This document shows positions 17,598 to 27,006 of a stretch of 64,000 bases of DNA, one piece after another. The notes beneath the pieces are model-generated. The model was not told the DNA's origin. It did not search any database and saw only the letters and a list, made by a program, of their open reading frames with translations. Within the stretch, counting starts at the first letter, position 1. Every line of letters starts with the position of its first letter. The stretch lies in NCBI GenBank assembly GCA_018388625.1, contig CP074402.1, positions 4,650,001 to 4,714,000 of the forward strand, given 5' to 3'. A program made the position numbers and the translations under genes. The stretch comes from Nocardiopsis eucommiae (GTDB lineage: Bacteria > Actinomycetota > Actinomycetes > Streptosporangiales > Streptosporangiaceae).

Positions 17598-17757
17598 GCG
17601 CCCGTTCGGGCGCCGGGGCGCCGGGGAGTCCGGCGTTCAGCGGACACCGTGCAGAGGGAACCGAGCCGCCGGCCTCAGCCACAGGCGTGAGCGCTACCTG
17701 CACGCCTCACCACAGGAGGGCGCCCGAACACGGGCCGAAGCGAAGCGGAGGTGCAGA
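17598..17757. repeat. degenerate right end of repeat array
   Basis: The fourth left arm (GCCCGTTCGGGCGCC) at about 17600 is followed by unrelated sequence rather than the core. CCACAGGCGTGAG recurs at about 17681 and CCACAG again 31 bases on. At 17718-17751 the right arm GGCGCCCGAACACGGGCC and GAAGCGAAGCGGAG reappear, ending a few bases short of the hydrolase stop codon. Confidence 0.75.
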
Positions 17758-17758
17758 A

Positions 17759-18490
17759 TTACACTGAGTCCTTCTCCCACGGCCCGTCCCACTCCGTCGG
17801 CAGCGGGTACGCCTCCGGGTTGACCCGCTTCACGACCTCGTCGAGGACACGGCGCACGTAGGGTTCGCCCACCCACAGGTGTTTGGCTCCGTCGACACCG
17901 ATGATCTCGGCCTGGGTGAGGGGCGCGAAGCGTTCGCGGGCCTCGTCGGGCCTCAGATAGTCGTCGTGTTCGGGGACCAGGGCCACCACGGGCTTGCCGG
18001 AGTCGGCCCACACCCGCATGTCGGACTCGTCGGCGCGGTGGAGCGGCGGGGAGAGCAGCAGCGCGCCCCTGATCTGCGGGTCGCAGCCCCACTTGAGGGC
18101 CAGTTCGGTGCCGAACGACCAACCCAGCAGCCAGGGTGCGGGCAGGTCCTCGAACTCGGTGAACTCGATGGCGGCCATGACGTCGTGCTGTTCGGTCTCG
18201 CCCTCTCCGAACTCGCCCTGGCTGGTGCCGTGGCGGGAGGTGGTGCCGCGGGTGTTGAAGCGCAGCACGGCGACGTTGGCGAGCGCGGGGAGCCGGAAGG
18301 ACGCCTTGCGAAGGACGTGGCTGTCCATCATGCCCTCGGCGGTGGGCAGCGGGTGCAGACAGACGAGGGTGGCGACGGGCCTGCGCCCTTCGGGCAGGGC
18401 CAGTTCCCCGACCAGCTCCAGCCCGTCGGCGGTGTGCAGGGTGATGGGCCGTCGGACGGCGGGCAGCACCGTGGTGGCGCGGATCTCCAT
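17759..18490 (-). CDS. alpha/beta hydrolase
   Basis: This 243-residue protein has the alpha/beta hydrolase fold: oxyanion-hole region CLHPLPTAEG, RFNTRGT, the nucleophile elbow LLGWSFGTELA with the serine, a likely acid in VALVPEHDDY and the catalytic histidine in GAKHLWVGE. The substrate is unknown; the short form resembles dienelactone-hydrolase-like or serine-aminopeptidase-like members. The ATG at 18490 has GAGGA upstream. Its stop codon touches the repeat array. Confidence 0.8.
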   Translation of the reverse strand: MEIRATTVLPAVRRPITLHTADGLELVGELALPEGRRPVATLVCLHPLPTAEGMMDSHVLRKASFRLPALANVAVLRFNTRGTTSRHGTSQGEFGEGETEQHDVMAAIEFTEFEDLPAPWLLGWSFGTELALKWGCDPQIRGALLLSPPLHRADESDMRVWADSGKPVVALVPEHDDYLRPDEARERFAPLTQAEIIGVDGAKHLWVGEPYVRRVLDEVVKRVNPEAYPLPTEWDGPWEKDSV

Positions 18491-18507
18491 GGGTCCTCTT
18501 CGTCAGG

Positions 18508-18835
18508 TCAGTGTCTGGGGGCCCTGGGCGAGCGGTGGGTGCGCCGGTCCCAGCAGGAGGAGTGCCAGTGCCGCCGGTCACCGCCGTCGCCGTACGGGCG
18601 CCAGGCGACGACGTGGGGCATCCCGGCGGGGATCTCCTGGGCGCAGCCGGGGCAGCGGTAGACCTTGGTGGCGGCGGCGCCGCTGATCCGGCGCGTGACC
18701 CACTCGCCGTCGGGTCCGGTCTCCCGGCGTTGCCCTCCGGTGACGCGCAGCATGAGCGCGTCGTCGTCCGGGGGCCTCCGGGGTGTTCTTGCCCCGGGCG
18801 GTCTTGCGGCGGGGGCTGTTACGGCGCGGGCTCAC
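18508..18835 (-). CDS. small zinc-ribbon-like protein (actinobacterial)
   Basis: The likely product is 108 residues: a basic N-terminus (MSPRRNSPRRK) and a metal-binding core YRCPGCAQEIPAGMPHVV followed by HWHSSCW, with four possible Cys/His ligand groups. Similar short proteins, sometimes labelled ATP/GTP-binding, sit at this place in Streptomyces as I recall. The two halves are in different frames: at the G run 18770-18774 one base appears extra, and removing it gives PEAPDDDALM across the join. This is the only apparent insertion among the window's frameshifts. If the join is wrong, the protein starts at the ATG at 18753. Confidence 0.6.
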
Positions 18836-18941
18836 CCTCCAAGGGTAGGAGAGAAAGAACAGTGGCCGCCGTCACACTGGCGTGACGGCGGCCGAGGTCC
18901 CCGGGGACGCCGCATCAACCGAGAGCATCCACGGAACCGCC

Positions 18942-20149
18942 CTAGTGGCAGGCGCAGCCGCCGTGCGGGGCGCTCTCCTCGGTGTCGGGGAGCTGGTCCA
19001 TGAGCAGCGGGGCGGGCACGGCGATGGTGGTGAGGCCGTACTCGGCCATGGCCACGAGCGTGGTGATGACGGACTCCGCGCCGCGCTCCTCCAGGAGCTC
19101 GGTGGGGCCCTTCGGGTAGCCGCAGCCGAACCGCATGGCGGTGTCGACGTCCTTGGCGGAGGCGTAGCCGTCTCCGACCATCCGCAGGGCGTCGTCGATC
19201 TGCGGCGCGATGAGCATCTCGCCCAGGTCGAGGGTCTCCTCCTCGCGCACCATCTCGGCGAGGCGGCCGGTGGGGCGGGGCTCGGGGGCCTCGTCACCGG
19301 AACCGTAGAAGCCCTGGCCGGTCTTGCGGCCGAGGCGGCCCGCGGCGACCATGCGGCGGATGAGCGGCGAGGCGGCGTAGCGGGGGTCCCGGAACTCGTC
19401 CCAGAGGACGTCCATGACGGCGAGGCACACGTCCAGGCCGACGAGGTCGGCGAGGGCGAGCGGGCCCATCGGAAGGCCGGCGGCCTTCTTCGCGGACTCG
19501 TCGATCTCCTCGCGGGTGGCGATCCGGCGCTCGTAGAGCCGCACGGCGTCGTTGATGTAGGGCACCAGCAGGGCGTTGGCGACGAACCCGCCGCGGTCGG
19601 CCACCGCGATGGGGGTCTTGCCGACGCGCTTGGCGACCTCGGTCACGATGTCGGCGGTCTCGGCGCTGGTGGAGACGGTGGTGATGACCTCGGCCAGCTT
19701 CATCACCGGGGCCGGGTTGAAGAAGTGCAGGCCGACGACCTTCTCGGGGCGGTCGGTCAGCGCCGCGATCTCGGTGACCGAGAGCGAGGAGGTGTTGGTC
19801 GCCAGGATCGTGCCGGGCGGGCAGATCCGGTCGAGGTCTCCGAACACGTCGCGCTTGATGTCCATGCGCTCGGGAACGGCCTCGACGACGAAGTCGGCGT
19901 CCGCGAGGTCCTCGCGGGACGTGCTGAACGTGAGGCGGGCGTCGATCTCCGAGCGCTCCCCTCGGTGATCTTGCCCTTGCTCACCGCGCGCGAGAGGGAC
20001 TTGTCCACGTGGCCACGGCCGCGGTCGAGGGCGGCCTGGTCGATCTCGACCCCGACGACGTGGAACCCGGCCCTGGCGAACACCTCAGCGATGCCCGCAC
20101 CCATCGTGCCCAGTCCTACGACGCCGACCTTGTCAAATTCCTGCACCAT
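18942..20149 (-). CDS. 3-hydroxyacyl-CoA (3-hydroxybutyryl-CoA) dehydrogenase
   Basis: The corrected 402-residue enzyme oxidises 3-hydroxyacyl-CoA with NAD. The N-terminal Rossmann motif GVVGLGTMGAGIAE (residues 8-21), the TNTSSLSVTEIA segment and the catalytic LHFFNPAPVMKLAEV are present, followed by two tandem C-terminal 3HCDH domains (FYGSG ends the first; DALRMVGDGYAS begins the second). The frame breaks at the C run 19958-19961, where GEGER becomes GS. The ATG at 20149 starts MVQEFDKVG. It ends HGGCACH, an unusual Cys/His tail. It works with the thiolase in short-chain acyl-CoA or polyhydroxybutyrate metabolism. Confidence 0.88.
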
Positions 20150-20205
20150 GGGCCCCAGCCTAGACCTCCCGGGGGCCCCGACCGCGCACCGGGACCAGAT
20201 CTTTA

Positions 20206-21399
20206 CTACTGCCCGGTAACGCGTCCGTCCCGGCCAGGGGCCACGGCGAGGGCCAGCGCGGAGAAGACGGCGCTCACCGCGAACACGGCGGGCAGCCCCG
20301 CGAGCGTGATCACGGCGGCCATCAGTACGGGGGTGAGGGTGGTGCTGACCGACTGGAGCCAGTTCTGCACGGCCAGCGCCCGCCCGGCCCAGGCGGTACC
20401 GGCGATCTCCGCGACTGAGAGGAAGGTGAGGCCGTTGTGCCACATGGTCAGGACCAGGCAGACCAGGACCAGGGGGACCGCCGCCCCGCCCCAGACGTCC
20501 GGCAGGAAGGTGAGCAGGACCAGGGCCACTCCGGAGACCACGGCCAGCCACCGGACCGGACGCATGCGGTCGCCGGTCCGGTCCGACCAGGCGCCGAGGA
20601 GGAGCCGCCCCACCGCCCCGGGGATCTGCGCGGCGGCGACCACCGCTCCGGCCGAGGGCGGGCTCCACCCCTGTTCCTGGACCAGGTAGATCACCGTGTA
20701 GACCATCAGCGTGACCTGCGGGACCCCGAGGAGCATGCTCACGCCGTGCACCCGCCAGATCGCCCACCGGCGGTAGGGGGACTCCGTCCGGACCGGTGCG
20801 GCGGGGACCTCCGGGGAGCCGGTCTCCCGAACGGTCTCCGGCGGGGCCGAGGGCGTCGCCAGCACCAGCGGGACGGCGATCAGAGCGAGCCCCGCCGGGA
20901 GCGTCATCGCCCCGACGAAACCCCACGCGTCCGCCGCCCGGGGCAGCACCAGGGCGGCCAGCCCCACGCCCAGGGGCAGGGCGGACTGGCGGATCCCCAT
21001 CGCCAGTCCGCGTTCCCGGCGCGCGAACCAGGTCATGACCAGCCGCCCGCTGGCGGCGTTGACCGGACCGCCGACCGCCCCGGCCAGCAGCAGGACCACC
21101 GCCGCGCCCCACAGGTCCGTGACCGTCCACAGCAGCCCGAGCGCGCCCGCCGTGAGGAGCAGGCTCAGCGCCATGGTCGCCCGCTCCCCCGCACGGTCGA
21201 TGACGACACCCCAGGCCAGGAGGGTGATCAGCAGCCCGAACGAGGGCAGGCCCGCCAGCATCCCCGCCTGTGCGGTGGAGACCCCGAAGGCCTCGCGCAG
21301 CTGCGGCAGCACGACCGGCACCCCGAACATCACCGAGACGCTGGCCACCTGAGCGACCATGCTGACCGACAGGACGACCCAACGATTGCGCACGAGCAT
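20206..21399 (-). CDS. MFS transporter
   Basis: This 397-residue membrane protein has about 12 hydrophobic segments in two halves. The signature loop between segments 2 and 3 reads GVVIDRAGERAT, and the second half has the matching GAWSDRTGDRMRP. A cytoplasmic linker of about 30 residues (about 190-220) joins the halves. The substrate cannot be predicted. It is divergent from nucS with a 105-bp gap. The frame is intact from the ATG at 21399. Confidence 0.85.
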   Translation of the reverse strand: MLVRNRWVVLSVSMVAQVASVSVMFGVPVVLPQLREAFGVSTAQAGMLAGLPSFGLLITLLAWGVVIDRAGERATMALSLLLTAGALGLLWTVTDLWGAAVVLLLAGAVGGPVNAASGRLVMTWFARRERGLAMGIRQSALPLGVGLAALVLPRAADAWGFVGAMTLPAGLALIAVPLVLATPSAPPETVRETGSPEVPAAPVRTESPYRRWAIWRVHGVSMLLGVPQVTLMVYTVIYLVQEQGWSPPSAGAVVAAAQIPGAVGRLLLGAWSDRTGDRMRPVRWLAVVSGVALVLLTFLPDVWGGAAVPLVLVCLVLTMWHNGLTFLSVAEIAGTAWAGRALAVQNWLQSVSTTLTPVLMAAVITLAGLPAVFAVSAVFSALALAVAPGRDGRVTGQ

Positions 21400-21504
21400 C
21401 CCGCCAGCCTAGGGAGTGCCGCCGCCGTCGACCCCGCGCCCCCGTACGCCCCTCCCCTCGGAAGGGGGTTCGCGGGCGCGGCGGAGGCGGTAACGTGACG
21501 TCCC

Positions 21505-22182
21505 GTGCGTCTCGTCATCGCGCGGTGCAGTGTCGACTACGTCGGCCGACTCACCGCCCACCTGCCCATGGCTCCCCGCCTGATCCTGATCAAGGCCGAC
21601 GGGAGCGTGTCCATCCACGCCGACGACCGGGCGTTCAAACCCCTGAACTGGATGAACCCGCCGTGCAAGCTCCGCGAGGAGGCGGTCGAGGACGGTCCCG
21701 ACGTGTGGACGGTCACGCACAGCAAGTCCGGTGAGAAGCTCGTGCTGACCATCGAGGAGGTCATGCACGACTCCTCGCACGAACTCGGCAAGGACCCCGG
21801 CCTCCAGAAGGACGGCGTGGAGGCCCACCTCCAGGAACTGCTCGCCGAGCACATCACCACGCTGGGCGAGGGCTACACGCTCATCCGCCGCGAGTACCCG
21901 ACCGCCATCGGTCCCGTGGACATCCTCTGCCGCGACGGGCAGAGCAACACCGTGGCCGTGGAGCTCAAGCGGCGCGGGGACATCGACGGCGTGGAGCAGC
22001 TCACCCGCTACCTCGAACTCCTCAACCGGGACCCCTCCCTCGCCCCGGTGACCGGTGTGTTCGCCGCCCAGGAGATCAAGCCCCAGGCGAAGGTCCTCGC
22101 GGAGGACCGGGGCATCGCCTGCGTGGTCCTCGACTACGACGAACTGCGCGGCATCGAGCCCGACACACTGCGCCTCTTCTGA
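21505..22182 (+). CDS. nucS: mismatch-specific endonuclease NucS/EndoMS
   Basis: NucS cuts both strands at mismatches and provides non-canonical mismatch repair in actinobacteria, which lack MutS/MutL. The 225-residue protein matches the family in length, with an N-terminal DNA-binding domain and a C-terminal RecB-like nuclease bearing GPVDILCRDG and VAVELKRRG (the D and ExK of the PD-(D/E)xK site). It ends DTLRLF, a beta-clamp-binding motif typical of the family. The GTG at 21505 starts MRLVIARCSVDY, as in homologues. The gene is intact. Confidence 0.95.
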   Translation: MRLVIARCSVDYVGRLTAHLPMAPRLILIKADGSVSIHADDRAFKPLNWMNPPCKLREEAVEDGPDVWTVTHSKSGEKLVLTIEEVMHDSSHELGKDPGLQKDGVEAHLQELLAEHITTLGEGYTLIRREYPTAIGPVDILCRDGQSNTVAVELKRRGDIDGVEQLTRYLELLNRDPSLAPVTGVFAAQEIKPQAKVLAEDRGIACVVLDYDELRGIEPDTLRLF

Positions 22183-22212
22183 CCCGGCTCCTCCGAGCCG
22201 GACCGACGCCCC

Positions 22213-22266
22213 GGGGGCGTGCCCGCGTGCTGGCACGCCCCCGTCTGTCCTCCGTTCGGAGGACAG
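22213..22266 (+). terminator. double hairpin after nucS
   Basis: GGGGGCGTGCC (22213-22223) pairs with GGCACGCCCCC (22232-22242). Two bases later CTGTCCTCC pairs with GGAGGACAG around GTTC. Two perfect stems in a row separate nucS from the ABC operon. Confidence 0.75.
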
Positions 22267-22321
22267 CGGTCGGTCCCCCCAGCGGACACCCCGCCCGCCC
22301 CGTTCACGGAACGCTGGGGGT

Positions 22322-23188
22322 ATGAGCGGAACAGTCATCGAGGTCGAGGGCCTCACCAAGCGCTACGGCGACAACCACGCGGTCGCGGGGATCGACCTGA
22401 GCGTCCCCCGGGGAGAGGTCTTCTCCTTCCTCGGGCCCAACGGCGCGGGCAAGTCCACGGCCGTGGAGATCCTGGAGGGTTTCCGCACTCGCAGCGGCGG
22501 CGACGTCAGCGTGCTGGGTGAGGACCCGGGCAGGGCGGGCCGGGTGTGGCGCTCCCGGATCGGCATCGTGTGGCAGAAGGAGACCATGGTCCCCAAGATG
22601 CCGGTGCGCGAGGTCGTCCGGCACTTCGCGGGCTACTACCCCCGGGCGCTGGGCAGCGACGAGGTCCTGGAGATGGTCGGCCTCTCCGAGAAGGCCGCTT
22701 CCCTGCCCGACGCGCTCTCCGGTGGTCAGCGGCGCCGCCTCGACGTCGCCCTGGGGATCGTCGGCCGCCCCGAACTGCTCTTCCTCGACGAGCCCACCAC
22801 CGGCTTCGACCCCCGGGCGCGCCGGGAGTTCTGGGACCTCATCCAGGGCCTGGCCCGTCAGGGCACCACCATCGTGCTCACCACGCACTACCTGGAGGAG
22901 GCCGAGTTCCTGGCCGACCGGGTGTGCGTGATCGCCAACGGCCGCATCCGCGCGGTGGACGCCCCCGGGCAGCTGGGCGGCCGCGCCTCCGCGCAGGCCA
23001 CCGTCTCCTGGACGGAGGACGGGCGCAGGCACGAGAGGCGCACCGACACCCCCACCCGGCTGGTGGCCGAGCTGAGCGCGCGCATCCCCGGGGAGATCCC
23101 CGAGCTGAGCGTGCACCGCCCGACGCTGGAGGACATCTACCTCGACATGATCCAGGACGACCAGGCCCACGAGGAGGTCGCGGTATGA
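22322..23188 (+). CDS. ABC transporter ATP-binding protein
   Basis: This 288-residue ATPase has Walker A GPNGAGKST (about residues 40-48), the signature ALSGGQRRR, Walker B LLFLDEPTTGFD and the H-loop TTHYLEEAE. The C-terminal extension resembles DrrA-type exporters of drugs or lipids. The ATG at 22322 is chosen because homologues begin close to MSGTVIEVEGLTKRYG. Its stop overlaps the permease start at 23185 by four bases, so the two are translationally coupled. A sensor kinase and response regulator follow, suggesting an antibiotic-stress export module. Confidence 0.9.
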   Translation: MSGTVIEVEGLTKRYGDNHAVAGIDLSVPRGEVFSFLGPNGAGKSTAVEILEGFRTRSGGDVSVLGEDPGRAGRVWRSRIGIVWQKETMVPKMPVREVVRHFAGYYPRALGSDEVLEMVGLSEKAASLPDALSGGQRRRLDVALGIVGRPELLFLDEPTTGFDPRARREFWDLIQGLARQGTTIVLTTHYLEEAEFLADRVCVIANGRIRAVDAPGQLGGRASAQATVSWTEDGRRHERRTDTPTRLVAELSARIPGEIPELSVHRPTLEDIYLDMIQDDQAHEEVAV

Positions 23189-24037
23189 GCACCGACACCG
23201 TGGCGGCGGCCCCCGCCTCCCCGCCCCCGAGGCCCACGGCCGCCCTCCGGGTGCCGTGCGCGTCGGCCTGTCCCGTGGCTGGATGGAGATCCGCACCTTC
23301 TCCCGCGAGTGGGAGAGCCTGATCTTCACCTTCTCGCTGCCCGCGCTGATCCTGGTCATGTTCGCGTCGATCTTCGACGGCATGTTCGACATGGAGATGG
23401 CGGCGGTCGACTACTACCTGCCCGGGCTCATCGCGATGGGCCTGATGTCGGTGAGCTTCCAGACGCTCGGCATCGCGATCGCGGTCGAACGCGACCAGGG
23501 GGCGCTGCGCCGCCTGCGCGGAACCCCCATGCCGCCCAGCGCCTACTTCGTCGGCAAGACGCTGCTCGTGCTCTTCCTCGCCGTGGGTCAGGTGGCCCTC
23601 CTCCTCGCGGTGGCGACCCTGTTCTTCGGCGGCACCATGCCGTCCACGCTCGCCGCCTGGTCCACCGTCGCCTGGGTGTTCGTGCTCGGGACCGTCGGCT
23701 GCTCCCTGCTCGGGATCGCCATGAGCTCCCTGGCCCGCACCGCGCAGACGGCCTCCGCCGTCGTCGTGATCCCCTTCCTCCTGCTCCAGTTCACCTCCGG
23801 GATCTTCGTCCCGGTGCATCTCATGCCGGACTGGATCCTGACCGGCGCCTCGCTCTTCCCGCTGCTGTGGATGGCGCAGGGCATGCGCGCGGCGTTCTTC
23901 CCCGACGAGATGGCCGTGATGGAACTGTCCGGGGCCTGGGACCTGCACATGGTCGCCCTGGTCCTGGGGGCTGGTGTGTGGTGGGCTTGGTCCTGACACT
24001 CCTGACCTTCCGCTGGAAGACCCGCAAGGACGGATGA
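23185..24037 (+). CDS. ABC-2 type permease
   Basis: The corrected product is 284 residues with six hydrophobic segments and the ABC-2 pattern (IAVERDQGALRRLRGTPMP before segment 3). Two runs lack one G: 23249-23251 near the N-terminus and 23966-23970 in the last membrane segment. Restoring both joins the Pro-rich N-terminus to RVGLSRGWMEIRTF and gives the tail GLVLTLLTFRWKTRKDG. It is the membrane partner of the preceding ATPase and precedes the kinase by nine bases. Confidence 0.85.
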
Positions 24038-24046
24038 CGAGGACGG

Positions 24047-25351
24047 ATGACCATGACGACGGACCGGGCCCCGGGGCCGGAGACGACGGTGCCCCCGGGG
24101 TCCGATCCCACCGGACCCGTTCCCACCGGGTCGACCCCGACCGGGACCGACCCGTCGTCGGACCGGGACGAGCGGCACGCGTGGAACATGGGCGCCTGGT
24201 GGCACGTGGCCTTCACCGTCGCGATGGCGGCGGTGATCGTGCTGGCCCTGGTCACCGGCCCTCCGGAGTGGCGGTGGCTGACGGCGGCGCTGATGGTCGC
24301 GGTCGTGGTCGTCTACCTGGTCTTCGCCCGGCCGCTGATCAGCCCGGAGAAGGACTTCCCCAGCACGGGCCGGGCCCTGGGTCTGATGGGCCTGTTCCTC
24401 CTGCCCAGCGTGCCCGCCGTCATCCTCAACCCGACCCTGGTGTTCGCCCTGATCGCCATCGCCCCCGTCTGCTTCATGACGGTGGGCAGCGTGCTCGCCG
24501 TCGCGACGGTGGGCGTGATCCTCCTCTTTCCGACGGTCCTGGGCGGTCTGCTCGGGTGGGAGGACTGGGCCTCGGTCGGTGTCAGCCTGCTCATCAACGG
24601 CGCGATCCTGGGCTACGCGCTGTGGTTCGGGACCTGGATCGAGCGGATCGTGGTGCAGAGCGTCGAACGGTACGAGCTCATCGAGGCGCTGCGGCGCAGC
24701 CGCGAGGAGGTGGCCCGGCTGTCCGAGGAGGCCGGGGCCCTGGCCGAGCGCGAGCACCTGGCCCGGGAGATGCACGACACCCTCGCCCAGGGGTTCACCA
24801 GCATCGTCACCCTGGCCCAGGCGGTGGAGTCCGAGCTGGACAGCGACCCCGTGACCGCCCGCCGCCACCTGGCGCTGATGCGGGAGACGGCGGCGGAGAA
24901 CCTGGCCGAGACCCGTGCCATGGTGGCCGCCCGTCAGTCGCTCCGTCTGGAGGACGAGGGCCTGGACGCCTCCCTCCGGCGCATCTGTGAGCGGCTCGGC
25001 CGCGAACTGGGCATCTCCGTGAACGCGGAGGTGACCGGTGAGCCGGAGGAGCTCCCCAACGACCTCCAGATCTGTCTGCTGCGCACCGCGCAGGAGGCGC
25101 TGGCCAACGTCCGCAAGCACGCCGGCGCCCGCGCCACCACGGTCACCCTCGCCTACACGGACGTCGGCGTGCGGCTGACCGTGGCGGACGACGGGCTGGG
25201 CTTCGACACCTCCCTGCCCGCCCACGGCAACGGCCTGGCCAACATGCGCCACCGTGCCGCGACGGTGGGCGGACTCCTGGACCTGGAGAGCGTTCCCGGA
25301 CGGGGCACCACCGTCCGCCTGGCCATCCCCCACGACGACGCGGACGAATGA
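24047..25351 (+). CDS. two-component sensor histidine kinase (NarL-partner type)
   Basis: This 434-residue kinase has a Pro/Thr-rich cytoplasmic N-terminus, about five hydrophobic segments (residues 50-190), then a HisKA_3 domain with the phospho-acceptor histidine in LAREMHDTLAQGF, and an ATPase domain with AQEALANVRKHA, VADDGLGFD and HGNGLANMRHRA. The sensor part is almost wholly in the membrane, as in DesK/LiaS-like kinases that sense envelope state. GGACGG lies before the ATG at 24047. It pairs with the next gene. Confidence 0.9.
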   Translation: MTMTTDRAPGPETTVPPGSDPTGPVPTGSTPTGTDPSSDRDERHAWNMGAWWHVAFTVAMAAVIVLALVTGPPEWRWLTAALMVAVVVVYLVFARPLISPEKDFPSTGRALGLMGLFLLPSVPAVILNPTLVFALIAIAPVCFMTVGSVLAVATVGVILLFPTVLGGLLGWEDWASVGVSLLINGAILGYALWFGTWIERIVVQSVERYELIEALRRSREEVARLSEEAGALAEREHLAREMHDTLAQGFTSIVTLAQAVESELDSDPVTARRHLALMRETAAENLAETRAMVAARQSLRLEDEGLDASLRRICERLGRELGISVNAEVTGEPEELPNDLQICLLRTAQEALANVRKHAGARATTVTLAYTDVGVRLTVADDGLGFDTSLPAHGNGLANMRHRAATVGGLLDLESVPGRGTTVRLAIPHDDADE

Positions 25352-25376
25352 TCCGCACCGGAGAGGAAGCCGTTCC

Positions 25377-26011
25377 ATGATCCGTGTCCTTCTGGTGGAC
25401 GACCATCCCGTGGTCCGCGAGGGCATTCGAGGCATGCTCAGCGCCGAGCCCGACCTGGACATCGTCGGTGACGCCGGTTCGGGCCCCGAGGCGGTGGCCC
25501 GGGTGGCGTCCCTGATCCCGGACGTGGTCCTGATGGACCTGCGCATGCCCGGTGGGGACGGCGCCGAGGCCACCGAACGCATCCGCGCGGAGCACCCTGC
25601 CGTCCACGTCCTGGTGCTGACCACCTACGACACCGACACCGACATCCTTCGCGCGGTGGAGGCGGGAGCCACCGGCTACCTGCTCAAGGACACCCCAAGG
25701 GCCGAGCTGGCCGACGCGGTGCGCTCGGCGGCCCGGGGCGAGACCGTGCTCAGCGGCAGACTGGCGGGCAAGCTGCTCACCGGGGTGCGGCAGCGCACCG
25801 AACCGGAGGGCCCCGCGCTCTCCCCCGTGAGGTCGAGGTGCTGCGTCTGGCGGCGGACGGACTCACCAACGCCGCGATCGGCCGTGCCCTGCACATCAGC
25901 GCGACGACGGTGAAGACCCACCTCATGCGCGTCTACGAGAAGCTGGGAGTGGGTGACCGGACCTCGGCGGTGTCCCAGGCGATGCGCCGGGGCCTGCTCC
26001 CCCAGACGTAG
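25377..26011 (+). CDS. NarL/LuxR family response regulator
   Basis: The corrected 211-residue protein has a receiver domain (VDDHPVV; phospho-acceptor Asp in DVVLMDLRMPGG; Lys in YLLKDTP) and a LuxR helix-turn-helix (LTNAAIGRALHISATTVKTH). The C run at 25822-25826 lacks one base, separating the two domains; restoring it gives ALSPREVEVLRLAADG. It is the partner of the kinase encoded just upstream and probably controls the adjacent ABC exporter genes. Confidence 0.88.
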
Positions 26012-26088
26012 CCCGGGGCGCGGTTCTCAGGGCCGTCCCGGGGTTCTCCCCGATCCCGTGGACCTCCACGGAGGGGCAGAATCGGCAT

Positions 26089-26767
26089 ATGGTGGAACAG
26101 ATGAGTCAACTCACCCCCACGACGACGGCGACGGCCGGATGCGCGCCTCCGACGCCGACCGTGACGCCGTCGCGCACCTGCTCCGGGAGGCCCTCGCCGA
26201 GGGCCGCCTGGACCCCGACGAACACAGTGACCGGCTGGACGCGGTGTACCGCGCCAGGACCGTCGGTGAGCTGGTCCCCCTCACCGAGGACCTGCCCGGC
26301 TCCGATCCGGTCCCGTCCCGTCTCCCTGCCCCCGCCGACTTCCGGTCCCCGCGTCCCGTGTACGGCGCGAGCCGGATCGTCGACCAGCCCGCCACGAGCC
26401 ACAGCGCGATCGCCCTCATGGGTGGCGCGCACCGCTCCGGCAACTGGGTCCTCCCCGCCGGTTCCTCGCCGTGGCGACCATGGGAGGAGTCGAACTCGAC
26501 CTGCGCGAGGCCCGGTTCACCCATCGCGAGACGACGATCTGGCTCGGCGCGGTCATGGGCGGGGTCGGCATCATCGTCCCCGACGACATCCAGGTGCGCG
26601 TGCACGGACTGCCGATCATGGGTGGCTTCGGGATCGAGGGCGACACACCCAGCGTCGTGGATCCGGGAGCTCCGATCGTGCACATCCGGGGCGTCGCGCT
26701 GATGGGCGGAGCGGGTGCCAGCTACCGAGCGCGCAAGCACCAGGAGCACGACGGCGACGAGGAGTGA
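26089..26767 (+). CDS. DUF1707 / LiaF-like protein
   Basis: The corrected 226-residue protein starts with a DUF1707 domain (MRASDADRDAVAHLLREALA, then GRLDPDEHSDRLDAVYRAR) and continues with a beta-rich domain like the cell-wall-active antibiotic response domain of LiaF (FLAVATMGGVELDLREARF, then GGVGIIVPDDIQVRVHG). Two lost bases, in CCCCC 26114-26118 and CC 26458-26459, break it. The ATG at 26089 has GGAGGGG about ten bases upstream; a second ATG at 26101 is possible. Together with the ABC exporter and two-component genes it forms a Lia-like envelope-stress cluster. Confidence 0.75.
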
Positions 26768-27006
26768 CCGGGCCTCCGACGCGCCTCCGGTGACTCCACG
26801 CGAGAAGACGATCCGGGCGTTTCGGGCCGTCCATCAAATCACAGTGTGCACCCTCTCGTAAGGTCTGTGGCTGATTGTGGCAATGTCCCGCGCCATGCCT
26901 TGCCGTGACCGGAACCTCCTGCGAGGCTTCTCCGGTACCTCGCCCACCCCTGGCGTCCATCCCCCACACCACGGCACGATGGACCCCCGCGAACCGGAGG
27001 AAGTCC

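Noticed and set aside
16855..17757. CRISPR array
   Set aside because: Repeat units are degenerate, only about 13 bp is conserved, the large unit is 201 bp and identical throughout with no unique spacers, and no cas gene is near.
16966..17823. Repetitive protein encoded across the array (either strand)
   Set aside because: All frames are open because the period is a multiple of three. There is no ribosome site, no domain and no codon bias typical of the neighbours.
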